A stretch of 23,683 nucleotides of DNA from a virus, in the IMG/VR virus record IMGVR_UViG_3300024348_002136, positions 1-23,683 of that record; one strand, written 5' to 3'. The translations under genes were made by a program, and so were the position numbers. The notes beneath the pieces are model-generated. The model searched no databases. It saw only the letters and a program-made list of their open reading frames with translations, and was not told where the DNA came from. Positions 7,910-14,706 of this stretch are shown piece by piece. The number at the start of each line of letters is the position of its first letter. Within the stretch, counting starts at the first letter, position 1.

Positions 7910-9263
7910 TGGGCCTGGTACTAGGAGTGCTGGCTATACTAAATTTCATAAAACATTAAATCGTGTTGGACCATATGCTGTAATAGATCATATTATTGCT
8001 AGCTATACTGACATAGATACAATATATATTACTCTTGGGTATGAAGGTGATCGAGTACGTGAATACTTGACACATGCTGGATATAAAAATATAGAATTTA
8101 TCGAAATAGCAAACTGGAACAGTGGCCAAATTGCTAGCTTTAAACAAATACCTGAGTATGTATTTGATAAGCCATTTTACTATAACGCATGTGACAATTG
8201 GAGTACATTAGTTCCTCTGGTTGATGAAAATACTTGGTTCGTATGTCATCCAGAAAATAGTGAATATTATGATTCAGATAACTGCTCAGTGTATAGCGGC
8301 ATAAGTTTTATAAAAGACAGTAAAGATTACTATCGTATACTCCAAGACAGCAATCATAGTCGTAATGATTTATTGATATTAAAAGAGCTCAACACCTTAA
8401 ATGAGCATGCATTAGATACTTGGTATGATGTAGGAAACAGAGAAAGCAGTAGCGGAGCGTTTACTCATTTTGAGGATGAATTTTTAGTTCTTGATAAGTC
8501 ACATCAAGAAGTATATAAAGTAAATGACAGAATAATTAAACTGTTTAGTACGGAAACTAATATTAATGTAACAAATACTACATTTCCACATCCATCACCA
8601 GTAATATGTACACCAACGTCATTAAGTTATGAATTTGTTAATGGAGATGTTAATCCGTATAATGGAAATTATGATAGAATCTACAACAACTTAGAAAATT
8701 TATGGACATATTGTTTAAACAACAATGTAGTTGTTAATAACAAAGAATTGTGGCAAGATAAGACTTGGCAACGTTTTGAAATGATGTGCGATCAAGACGA
8801 GAAGTATGGCGGCGTATTAGACATTAATGGTGTTAGTGTCGATTGTACTCGTCTAGTTGAATCAATTAATTGGGATATACTTAATAATGGGATACTAGGA
8901 CCATGTCATGGGGATCTTGTATTAGACAATATCGTTGTAACACCAGATAGTATAAATTATATAGACCATCGTGCTGGCGTAGTCAATGACATATTTTATG
9001 ATATCTGTAAATTTTATCATAGCTTATGGCTGCACAATATTAACTTAAATCATATGGTAACTGATGGAGTTACTGTTACTGAAAAAGACTTAATACGTTT
9101 AAATAAATTCAGAGATTCAGATATTTACAAAAATAACTGGCAAAAAATTGAACTGGGTGTAGGTGCCATATGGTTGTCAATGGCACCATTAAATGTTGAT
9201 GCTCAGTTAAATCATCAATTATTTTTGTGGTCAATGCAGCATTTGCACAAATATAGTACGTAA
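7863..9263 (+). CDS. Nucleotidyltransferase-kinase fusion (NTP transferase + APH/choline-kinase-like)
   Basis: A 466-aa two-domain protein. Residues 10-200 are a sugar/choline-phosphate nucleotidyltransferase-like domain: LLIPCSGPGTRS with following TKFHKTL replaces the usual G-x-G-x-R...K-P-K signature, ACDNW (109-113) offers the metal-binding Asp, and DTWYDVGNRESS (185-196) matches the sugar-binding WxDxG motif. Residues 205-466 are an aminoglycoside-phosphotransferase/choline-kinase-like domain, with Brenner's motif HGDLVLDN (349-356) and the metal site YIDHR (366-370). Together they could phosphorylate an alcohol and couple it to a nucleotide, as LicA and LicC do separately for choline. 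The start overlaps the epimerase by 47 nt; no later Met lies before the active-site loop, so 7863 is kept although no good ribosome site is seen. Confidence 0.8.
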   Translation: MKTIHKTCKNLLIPCSGPGTRSAGYTKFHKTLNRVGPYAVIDHIIASYTDIDTIYITLGYEGDRVREYLTHAGYKNIEFIEIANWNSGQIASFKQIPEYVFDKPFYYNACDNWSTLVPLVDENTWFVCHPENSEYYDSDNCSVYSGISFIKDSKDYYRILQDSNHSRNDLLILKELNTLNEHALDTWYDVGNRESSSGAFTHFEDEFLVLDKSHQEVYKVNDRIIKLFSTETNINVTNTTFPHPSPVICTPTSLSYEFVNGDVNPYNGNYDRIYNNLENLWTYCLNNNVVVNNKELWQDKTWQRFEMMCDQDEKYGGVLDINGVSVDCTRLVESINWDILNNGILGPCHGDLVLDNIVVTPDSINYIDHRAGVVNDIFYDICKFYHSLWLHNINLNHMVTDGVTVTEKDLIRLNKFRDSDIYKNNWQKIELGVGAIWLSMAPLNVDAQLNHQLFLWSMQHLHKYST

Positions 9264-9288
9264 TCTTGCCTTTTTATATTGACTCATG

Positions 9289-9297
9289 TGTTATAAT
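9289..9297 (+). promoter_or_regulatory. Extended -10 host-type promoter candidate
   Basis: TGTTATAAT is an extended -10 (TGn-TATAAT) in the 99-nt gap before the ParB-like gene. No good -35 lies at 16-18 nt; TTGCCT at 9266-9271 is 20 nt away. The rest of the gap holds GACATCTAAACT (9311-9322), also found at 13919-13930, and no other feature I can support. Confidence 0.45.
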
Positions 9298-9362
9298 ACT
9301 GTACAACGAAGACATCTAAACTTTAAACAACAATTTTTTAATTGGAGCAAAAGAGAATATAA

Positions 9363-10556
9363 ATGATGACACTAATGACAACCAATAAAGCTAATACTAT
9401 TAAAACAAGTCCATATGCAGACATTATTAATAGTTCATATCATACAGATGAAGATCATTTTGTAACTATTGGCGAACGACTACAGGAAATGTATGCTAAA
9501 GATAGTGATTTAGAAATGATGTTCCGTGCGCTTGCTGAAGGTATGGTAGGAGCTATGGGGTATGAATCATATCATGACATGGTTAAAGACGTAGTAGGCA
9601 TGGGCAGCATACAATATGTACCAGCTAGTGAAATTGATATTAATGACACTATGCAGCGTTGGCCAGATCGTGAAAACTTAATTAATATTGTTGCAGAATT
9701 TAATCCAGATTTTATTAATCGGATACGCACTTATTTAGACACAAAGCGAGCAGATGGTAAGATTGATAGGCATGTAGCATGGGATGGGCAACATACTGGA
9801 ATTGCTCTTTGGGTTATTGCAGTATATGGATTTGGTATTGATCCCGCACAAGCAATGGTTCCAGTGGATCAATATCCAGGTGATGATCGTGCAGCAATTC
9901 GCAGACGGTTTGTAGAATTTAATAGTGGACGTACAAGTAAAAAACTTGAAGCAATTGATTTGTATAAGCAGTATGTTGCAGGGTTCCGTCATGATGGGTT
10001 AACAGACTTTTGGAATATACGATGTGTTAAACTACAAGAATACTTTGAGCAATACTCATACTTTGCTACTAGCGAAAAGTTTGGTGATGAGAAACGTGCC
10101 GGTGCTTGGTCACGTATGACAGAAGTTATGAACCGTAATTTTCCAGTGGAAGTGTTTGAGCGTGTAATGTATTATCATTCAGTTAGCAATACTAACAAAC
10201 CGTTTGTAGCAATGGAGATTGATAACCTTAGTGTATTTTTTCGGCAATGTATGAATCAGGGAATCACTATTACAAATACATATATTGATGAAATGTCTGA
10301 AATACTGAGTAAGATTACACAGAACACATGGGCACCTAGTGGAACCATTAAAGGACGCAAGGTACAAGAAGCATATCAGAATCACTGTAATATTGAAAAG
10401 GCAGCAGGGCGTATGATGGAGGGTAAGACTTATCGTTGTAACCAAACAATTGTCGGACCTTATTGGATTACAACAGCATTAAAGGTAGCTGGATTTAGTA
10501 AAAAACTGCCAGTGTTTAGTGAGACATTTAACTTTACTGAAGAGGATGTAAAATAA
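9363..10556 (+). CDS. ParB/sulfiredoxin-like domain protein
   Basis: A 397-aa protein. Residues 84-205 look like a ParB N-terminal (Srx-fold) domain: VPASEIDIND near 86-95, then AWDGQHTGIALW (139-150), the counterpart of the DGxHR nucleotide-binding motif, then VPVDQY and a RRRFVEFNSGR helix. Such single-domain ParB-like proteins occur widely in phages and include nucleases, CTPases and regulators; no canonical chromosome-partition helix-turn-helix is visible. Residues 210-397 are not recognised. A GGAGC/AAGAGA ribosome region precedes the ATG (9366 and 9375 are alternative starts), and an extended -10 promoter lies 66 nt upstream. The stop overlaps the HNH gene start as TAATG, suggesting coupled expression. 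Confidence 0.6.
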   Translation: MMTLMTTNKANTIKTSPYADIINSSYHTDEDHFVTIGERLQEMYAKDSDLEMMFRALAEGMVGAMGYESYHDMVKDVVGMGSIQYVPASEIDINDTMQRWPDRENLINIVAEFNPDFINRIRTYLDTKRADGKIDRHVAWDGQHTGIALWVIAVYGFGIDPAQAMVPVDQYPGDDRAAIRRRFVEFNSGRTSKKLEAIDLYKQYVAGFRHDGLTDFWNIRCVKLQEYFEQYSYFATSEKFGDEKRAGAWSRMTEVMNRNFPVEVFERVMYYHSVSNTNKPFVAMEIDNLSVFFRQCMNQGITITNTYIDEMSEILSKITQNTWAPSGTIKGRKVQEAYQNHCNIEKAAGRMMEGKTYRCNQTIVGPYWITTALKVAGFSKKLPVFSETFNFTEEDVK

Positions 10557-11002
10557 TGATACGTGAAGCTACGGAACGTGTAAGAAAGTCGACTGTTGAA
10601 ATGAAGTCGGCACTGCGTGGCAAGTGTAAAACACCTGGTTGTAACAGTCATTTAACACTGTGGAAAGGGCCAGGTGAGAAAGACTATTGTGATCCTTGTC
10701 AGCGAAACTTTAGTGCATTTGGTGGTTTAGCAACACCAGCAAAAGCATACAGTCAGCTTCGTGAAAGTAAATGTAGTGAATGTCAGTTTGATCCGTCGGA
10801 GTTGCCACGTGTTAAGAAATATAAAGAAAGTGATCCTAAAATGTATAACAGTTTATTACGTGCTTCCTTAACAGTTGATCATATTGATGGTAATCATGCA
10901 AATAATGATCCAGGAAACTTAGTTACACTGTGTAGTAATTGTCATAATATTAAAACAATTGAGCATGGTGATAACATTACACCAGCTAATCAGAATCACT
11001 GA
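10556..11002 (+). CDS. HNH endonuclease with zinc-binding cysteines
   Basis: A 148-aa protein. The HNH signature is LTVDHIDGNHANNDPGNL with LCSNCHN, giving D108-H109, N121 and H130. Cysteine pairs C73/C76 and C126/C129 frame the motif in the usual structural-zinc arrangement. An extra N-terminal finger, C24/C29 and C45/C48, may bind a second zinc. Stand-alone phage HNH proteins are either homing endonucleases or packaging/recombination nucleases; there is no intron or intein boundary here. The ATG overlaps the ParB-like stop by 1 nt (TAATG), so it is translated from the same message. The SIS gene begins 2 nt after its stop. Confidence 0.9.
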   Translation: MIREATERVRKSTVEMKSALRGKCKTPGCNSHLTLWKGPGEKDYCDPCQRNFSAFGGLATPAKAYSQLRESKCSECQFDPSELPRVKKYKESDPKMYNSLLRASLTVDHIDGNHANNDPGNLVTLCSNCHNIKTIEHGDNITPANQNH

Positions 11003-11003
11003 T

Positions 11004-11492
11004 ATGAGTGATTTTGACAAAGCATGGTGTGATTATACTAAATTGTATGATCCTGATAAACAGCAAGCAATACTAGTTGAACTACAACGTGCAAGAAACA
11101 TTGTGTTTGTTGCCAAAGGTAGAGTAGGACTAGCATGTAAGATGTTTATGCAGCGGCTAAGTCAACAAGGATTACGGGCGTACCACAGTGAAGATTTACA
11201 AGTGCCCAATTTAGATAGTAGAGATCTTGTTGTGTTTGTAACAGCTAGTGGAAATACTGCCAGCAGTTTTGCCTACATAGATATTGCACAGAAGACTAAT
11301 GCAAAAACTATGAGTATCACATTTAATGCCAATGGCCGTATCAGTAGTTCAACTGATATTTGTATTGAATACAGTGAAAGTAAATTACCCATGCTCATGA
11401 AAAGCTATCATGAGCTAGGGTTCATTTACATATTTGAAAAATTAATTAGTCACTTTCCGGCGGAGGTATTTGTTCATACAAATTTTGAGTAA
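11004..11492 (+). CDS. SIS-domain sugar-phosphate isomerase-like protein
   Basis: A 162-aa single SIS domain. NIVFVAKGRVGLACKMFMQRL (32-52) fits the first strand and loop of the family, LVVFVTASGNTASS (75-88) is the phosphosugar-binding serine/threonine loop, and MSITFNANGRISSSTDICIEY (103-123) matches the C-terminal 'L-A-x-x-A-D' region. The size and order fit 6-phospho-3-hexuloisomerase (HxlB), GmhA- and KdsD-type isomerases; sequence alone does not separate them. A longer frame begins at 10959, but ATG 11004 lies 2 nt after the HNH stop and gives a normal-length protein. The last 47 nt overlap the convergent HAD gene. With the epimerase and HAD it would form part of a sugar-phosphate pathway. 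Confidence 0.75.
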   Translation: MSDFDKAWCDYTKLYDPDKQQAILVELQRARNIVFVAKGRVGLACKMFMQRLSQQGLRAYHSEDLQVPNLDSRDLVVFVTASGNTASSFAYIDIAQKTNAKTMSITFNANGRISSSTDICIEYSESKLPMLMKSYHELGFIYIFEKLISHFPAEVFVHTNFE

Positions 11493-11799
11493 ACCAATGT
11501 TCACTATTCCAACTTTTGTCGCAAATATATGCATCAAAATGTGGCTTGCTGCCTACATGAAGTTCGTGATATTTGCAGCCCCAACCATTAAGTTGTTCTG
11601 TAGTAAGATCTGTCCAGTCAATACCGCTAGTGGTGCCTCTGGCAGTCCAGTAGTGTATCTCATGTCCTTCGTCATACAGTTTGTTAATTACTGCAATTCT
11701 GTCCATGTGAGGGTTAGCTCCCTCATAATCTTTGGCACTCTTTCCCATTACTTTTTTCTCGGTGCAGATAGTGCCGTCAATGTCAATATAAAGTATCAT
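11446..11799 (-). CDS. HAD-superfamily phosphatase (capsule-type)
   Basis: A 117-aa minimal HAD domain with no cap. MILYIDIDGTIC supplies nucleophile D6 and acid D8 (DxDGT), YWTARG (50-55) is motif II with T52, K85 in GSKPHFD is motif III, and YICDKS (91-96) is motif IV, where the first acidic residue is replaced by C93 and D94 is kept. Small HADs of this form occur in capsule and surface-glycan clusters and remove a phosphate from a sugar intermediate. The longer frame to 11841 is rejected: ATG 11799 starts exactly at the DxD strand and lies 5 nt after an AATAAATA octamer, with no Shine-Dalgarno. It is a single-gene unit opposing its neighbours; its 3' end overlaps the SIS gene. Confidence 0.85.
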   Translation of the reverse strand: MILYIDIDGTICTEKKVMGKSAKDYEGANPHMDRIAVINKLYDEGHEIHYWTARGTTSGIDWTDLTTEQLNGWGCKYHELHVGSKPHFDAYICDKSWNSEHWFTQNLYEQIPPPESD

Positions 11800-11804
11800 A
11801 AATA
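11797..11804 (+). promoter_or_regulatory. Late-promoter-like octamer for the kinase gene
   Basis: CATAAATA on the plus strand abuts the opposite-strand element at 11805-11812. Predicted start near 11810 gives a leader of about 30 nt to the ATG at 11841 (or 16 nt to the ATG at 11826). Confidence 0.45.
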
Positions 11805-11812
11805 TATTTATT
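11805..11812 (-). promoter_or_regulatory. Late-promoter-like octamer, 5 nt from the HAD ATG
   Basis: AATAAATA on the minus strand ends 5 nt before the ATG at 11799, with linker TATTT. T4 late transcription starts about 5-6 nt after the octamer, so the message would start at or next to the ATG. Confidence 0.5.
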
Positions 11813-11840
11813 ATAGTAGCACTTAATGGAAATAACACCA

Positions 11841-12272
11841 ATGAAAATATTAATATTTGGATTGCCAGGAAGTGGTAAATCTACACTGGCAAAACCATTT
11901 GCAGAATTAGTAGGTGGTGTGCATATTAATGCAGACGAAATTAGAAAGAGTTATGATGATTGGGACTTTAGTTTGTCTGGTCGTATTAGACAGTCTGTTC
12001 GTATGAAGCATCTGGCAGATGGCGTAGTTATGGCAGGTAAGATTGCAGTGTGTGATTTTATTTGTCCTACAGAAGAAGCAAGGAAAAACTTTAATCCAGA
12101 CTTTACAGTGTGGATGGATACTATTTCTCGAGGCAGATACGAAGATACAAATGATTTGTTTGAACCTCCTGAGCAAGTACATTATCATATATCAGAATGG
12201 TTTGACAATACCCACGAAACACTAATGCAAGCAGTTGAAAGGTACCAATATTGGAGAGAGAAGAATGTTTGA
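11841..12272 (+). CDS. APS-kinase-like P-loop kinase
   Basis: A 143-aa kinase. MKILIFGLPGSGKST places the Walker A motif at residues 7-15; INADEIR (29-35) and CDFICPTEEAR (71-81) match the APS-kinase/CysC-type substrate and lid regions, and TVWMDT plus RYEDTN resemble the C-terminal APS-kinase segment. It is shorter than bacterial CysC (about 200 aa). Related phage and capsule proteins phosphorylate metabolites other than APS, so the substrate is open. ATG 11826 is an in-frame alternative adding five residues (MEITP); 11841 is preferred because the P-loop strand begins directly there, though neither has a strong ribosome site. It overlaps the nucleotidyltransferase by 8 nt, suggesting a joint kinase/nucleotidyl step. 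Confidence 0.8.
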   Translation: MKILIFGLPGSGKSTLAKPFAELVGGVHINADEIRKSYDDWDFSLSGRIRQSVRMKHLADGVVMAGKIAVCDFICPTEEARKNFNPDFTVWMDTISRGRYEDTNDLFEPPEQVHYHISEWFDNTHETLMQAVERYQYWREKNV

Positions 12273-12672
12273 TAGATTTAAGCCTACAACACAAATGCTA
12301 GGACGCTGGCAACCGTGGCATGCTGGACATACAGAGCTATTCAAACGAGCCCTTGCCGAAACAGGACAAGTGTGTATACAGATTAGAACTGTGCCACAAA
12401 ACACTGATGCATCAGGTGGACGTACAGCAACACAAGATGATAATCCATTTATTGTTACAGATGTTATGGGAAATATTAAAAAAGAACTAGACAAAGAAGG
12501 ATTTACATATGATCAAGAATATATTATTATGATTGTTCCTAACATTGTGGATATTAGCTATGGACGAGGTGTTGGTTATACCTTTACTGAACATGATTTA
12601 GGTGAAGAAATACATAACATAAGTGCGTCGAAGATACGAAAACAAATGAGACTAAAGGGCGAACTTGAATAG
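12265..12672 (+). CDS. Cytidylyltransferase-like nucleotidyltransferase (HxGH family)
   Basis: A 135-aa protein. GRWQPWHAGHTELFKRAL (13-30) contains the HAGH form of the HxGH nucleotide-binding motif, and ISASKIR (119-125) matches the C-terminal ISSTxIR motif of NMN adenylyltransferases, pantetheine-phosphate adenylyltransferases and glycerol-phosphate cytidylyltransferases. The middle region has R41 and a GGRTATQDDNPF stretch. It joins a nucleotide to a phosphorylated small molecule; NMN and sugar- or polyol-phosphate are both possible. ATG 12265 has GGAGAG (12253-12258) upstream, better than the in-frame ATG 12235. It overlaps both neighbours by 8 nt (the kinase before it, the 57-aa gene after it), so the three are one translational unit. 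Confidence 0.85.
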   Translation: MFDRFKPTTQMLGRWQPWHAGHTELFKRALAETGQVCIQIRTVPQNTDASGGRTATQDDNPFIVTDVMGNIKKELDKEGFTYDQEYIIMIVPNIVDISYGRGVGYTFTEHDLGEEIHNISASKIRKQMRLKGELE

Positions 12673-12838
12673 AACACTACAAGATGGTACCGTAGTACCT
12701 GCCATTGACATAGCAGTAGAACTCAAAGTAGTTACTAAATGTCCAACCAAATGGCGATTAATAGACGAAGAGACTGGAGTTGAATATAGAGGTCAACTAC
12801 CACAACAAGGTGAATTGCATTGGCAAAAGATAAAGTAA
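12665..12838 (+). CDS. Small hypothetical protein (57 aa), TTG start
   Basis: This reading frame runs from TTG 12665 to TAA 12838 and contains no in-frame ATG. AAAGGG (12654-12659) is a good Shine-Dalgarno 5 nt before the TTG. The predicted product has a beta-rich look: GTVVPAIDIAVELKVVTK, then PTKWRLIDEETGVEYRG, then QGELHWQKIK. There are no membrane segments or recognised motifs. It overlaps the nucleotidyltransferase by 8 nt and the carbamoyltransferase by 19 nt, filling exactly what would otherwise be a 147-nt gap, which argues that it is a real gene. Function unknown. Confidence 0.75.
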   Translation: MNRTLQDGTVVPAIDIAVELKVVTKCPTKWRLIDEETGVEYRGQLPQQGELHWQKIK

Positions 12839-13797
12839 TATGGGGTTGGACTGGAATGAGTCACGATGCAAGTCTTGCAGTGTTTGTTGGTGACAAATTT
12901 AAATGGGCTAGACGAACACAACAGTATACCAATGTTGTAAACGATAAAACATTATGTTTACCATTAATTCAACATGCATTACAATGGGGTAAACCCAGTC
13001 AAGTTTATTTTTATGAACAGCCCTGGCTTAAAAAAACACGTCAGTTATACGCAGGACAATACACACTACTCAGTAAAGAATCACCTACAAGATATATGCG
13101 TAGTCTATGGAAAGATGCCCCTAAAAGCACTACAGTTAGTCATCATTTAAGCCATGCAGCCGCAGGATATTACACTAGTTCTTTTGATAATGCGGCTGTA
13201 TTAGTAATGGACAGTATTGGTGAATGGAATACAATTACTATTTGGGAAGGTAATGACGGAGAACTAACTCGTAAGTTTTCACAGAACTATCCACACAGTA
13301 TAGGTATTTGGTATAGTGCAATGACACAACGAATAGGTCTAAAACCACAAATACAAGAACATGTAATATCTGAAATGGCACAAGTTGGTAACAGTGATAG
13401 ATTTTATGAATTAATTAAAACAGAATTTATTATGAAAATGCCAGATATAAATGACCCACGATTACTTTTTAAAAGGAATTGTCACAGGGGATGTAGAGAT
13501 TGGCGACCTGAATTAAATACAGTACAAGACTTAACAGATATTGCCGCTGCAACACAGCGTATATTTGCAGAGATAGTTGACTCGTTAATCTTGTGTAGTC
13601 TAAAACTAACTTGTAGTAAAAATATTGTTCTTATGGGTGGTTGTGCAATGAATGGTGCTTGTCGAGAATCATCTAATAAATATTTTGATAATACTTGGAT
13701 TATGCCAAGTCCTGGTGATGCCAGTAGTGCTCTAGGGTGTGTACTAGCGCATACTAAATCAAAAATACGAGTCAAAAAAACTATATGGAGTGAATGA
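12820..13797 (+). CDS. Carbamoyltransferase-family protein, N-terminal (Kae1-like) domain only
   Basis: A 325-aa protein. WGWTGMSHDAS (8-18) is the first phosphate-binding strand-loop, VSHHLSHAAAGYYTS (106-120) carries the metal-binding histidines H108, H109 and H112, LVMDSIGE (128-135) follows, and MGGCAMN (272-278) and PSPGDASSALG (296-306) complete the ASKHA/Kae1-like core of NodU/TobZ/CmcH enzymes. Full-length members are about 550-600 aa with a C-terminal carbamoyl-transfer domain; this one stops after the core and no remnant follows. It might make carbamoyl-AMP only or work with a partner. TTG 12820 is the start: an in-frame TGA lies at 12811, AAGGTG (12807-12812) is the ribosome site, and the first ATG is inside the conserved motif. 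Confidence 0.85.
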   Translation: MAKDKVIWGWTGMSHDASLAVFVGDKFKWARRTQQYTNVVNDKTLCLPLIQHALQWGKPSQVYFYEQPWLKKTRQLYAGQYTLLSKESPTRYMRSLWKDAPKSTTVSHHLSHAAAGYYTSSFDNAAVLVMDSIGEWNTITIWEGNDGELTRKFSQNYPHSIGIWYSAMTQRIGLKPQIQEHVISEMAQVGNSDRFYELIKTEFIMKMPDINDPRLLFKRNCHRGCRDWRPELNTVQDLTDIAAATQRIFAEIVDSLILCSLKLTCSKNIVLMGGCAMNGACRESSNKYFDNTWIMPSPGDASSALGCVLAHTKSKIRVKKTIWSE

Positions 13798-13799
13798 AT

Positions 13800-13916
13800 A
13801 TGCTTAATAAAATTAGAAACTTTTTTATGTATCCTTGGGATAGATATCAAAAAAAGAAAAAGCTAAAAAAGAGATTAGAAGAGTTACGTAAAAAAGATCC
13901 GTTTATTTACGAATAA
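13800..13916 (+). CDS. Small basic hypothetical protein (38 aa)
   Basis: A 38-aa frame from ATG 13800 with GGAG (13787-13790) 9 nt upstream, starting 2 nt after the carbamoyltransferase stop. It has a hydrophobic-aromatic N-terminus (MLNKIRNFFMYPW), then a lysine/arginine-rich helix (KKKKLKKRLEELRKK) and ends DPFIYE. Small proteins ending in a K/R-rich helix and DPFIY are, from memory, recurrent in marine T4-like phages, without known function. An amphipathic or nucleic-acid-binding role would fit the charge pattern; this is only inference. Confidence 0.7.
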   Translation: MLNKIRNFFMYPWDRYQKKKKLKKRLEELRKKDPFIYE

Positions 13917-13945
13917 TTGACATCTAAACTATCATACTGTATAAT
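13917..13945 (+). promoter_or_regulatory. Perfect-consensus sigma-70 promoter
   Basis: TTGACA (13917-13922), a 17-nt spacer and TATAAT (13940-13945) match the bacterial housekeeping consensus at all twelve positions and in spacing. The expected start near 13952 leaves a leader of about 17 nt carrying AGGAGA before the TTG start at 13969. It would let the host polymerase transcribe the glycosyltransferase gene and those downstream early in infection. Confidence 0.85.
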
Positions 13946-13968
13946 GAAGTGTATAGGAGAAGTAAACT

Positions 13969-14706
13969 TTGCTAGACGTAATACAAATTAGCTATAATGA
14001 ACCACAAGCTGATGAAAACTTTGAAATTTTAAAATACTACGCTCCCCACGCAAAGCGTGTTCAGGGAGTCAAAGGTATATTTGCAGCACATAAAGAAGCA
14101 GCTAGGGTTGCTGAAACTAGTAACTTTTATGTAATGGATGCGGATGCAGTAATTGAAGAAGGATTTAATTTTAATTTTACGCCTAATAAAGAAAAAGTGG
14201 AATATGGGTTTAGACCACAAAACGAGTGTATATATTGTTGGCGATCACGTAACCCAATCAATGATCTAATATATGGTTATGGTGGTGCTAAATTATTCCC
14301 ACGTAAGGCAATGTTACTAGCTAATCGTTGGACAGTAGATATGACTACTAGTTTAGGGTGTACGTTTGTGCCAAAGTTTCAGATTAGCAACGTAACGGCA
14401 TTTAATACATCGCCATTCGATGCATGGCGCAGTGCGTTTAGAGAATGTGCGAAACTATCTAGCAGTATCATCGATAATGGCGATAGTGTTGACAATGCAT
14501 ACAGATTAGAGACTTGGCGTACAAGAGGCAAAGATCGCCCGTTTGGTGATTATTGTATCTTAGGAGCAAATCAAGGTTCTGACTTTGGTGAATATTACCG
14601 TAATGATTTAAAACGTTTAAATAAAATTAATGACTTTTCTTGGCTAAGAGAAACATTTTCTGACGCAGTGGAGGACACTCCACTGGAGGCTGGCGCTTTT
14701 GACTAA
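13969..14706 (+). CDS. Putative GT-A-like glycosyltransferase (DxD)
   Basis: A 245-aa protein. After an N-terminal strand (DVIQISYNE), FYVMDADAVI (53-62) places a DxD motif (D57-A-D59) at the end of a strand, as in GT-A glycosyltransferases that bind metal and nucleotide sugar. RNPINDLIYGYGGAKLFPR (94-112), DMTTSLG (124-130) and NTSPFDAWRSAFRECAKL (146-163) are, from memory, recurrent in a family of viral proteins of this type. Start is TTG 13969 with AGGAGA (13955-13960) 8 nt before it; the first in-frame ATG lies inside the DxD strand, so it cannot be the start. It is the first gene after a perfect sigma-70 promoter and overlaps the following gene by 8 nt. Confidence 0.65.
   Translation: MLDVIQISYNEPQADENFEILKYYAPHAKRVQGVKGIFAAHKEAARVAETSNFYVMDADAVIEEGFNFNFTPNKEKVEYGFRPQNECIYCWRSRNPINDLIYGYGGAKLFPRKAMLLANRWTVDMTTSLGCTFVPKFQISNVTAFNTSPFDAWRSAFRECAKLSSSIIDNGDSVDNAYRLETWRTRGKDRPFGDYCILGANQGSDFGEYYRNDLKRLNKINDFSWLRETFSDAVEDTPLEAGAFD
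14666..14685 (+). promoter_or_regulatory. RNA stem-loop touching the Shine-Dalgarno of the 14699 gene
   Basis: CAGTGGAG and CTCCACTG form a perfect 8-bp stem around a GACA loop at the end of the glycosyltransferase coding region. The last paired base (14685) is the first G of GGAGG (14685-14689), the ribosome site of the TTG-started gene at 14699. It could tune translation; this is inference from structure and position. Confidence 0.5.

Noticed and set aside
9311-9322. GACATCTAAACT shared with 13919-13930, as a common regulatory box
   Set aside because: One copy is part of a -35 and spacer, the other lies downstream of a -10; the positions do not agree, so coincidence is more likely.
13798-13968. 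tRNA or terminator in the gap after the carbamoyltransferase
   Set aside because: No cloverleaf or GC-rich stem with a T-run was found; the gap is a 38-aa gene plus a promoter.
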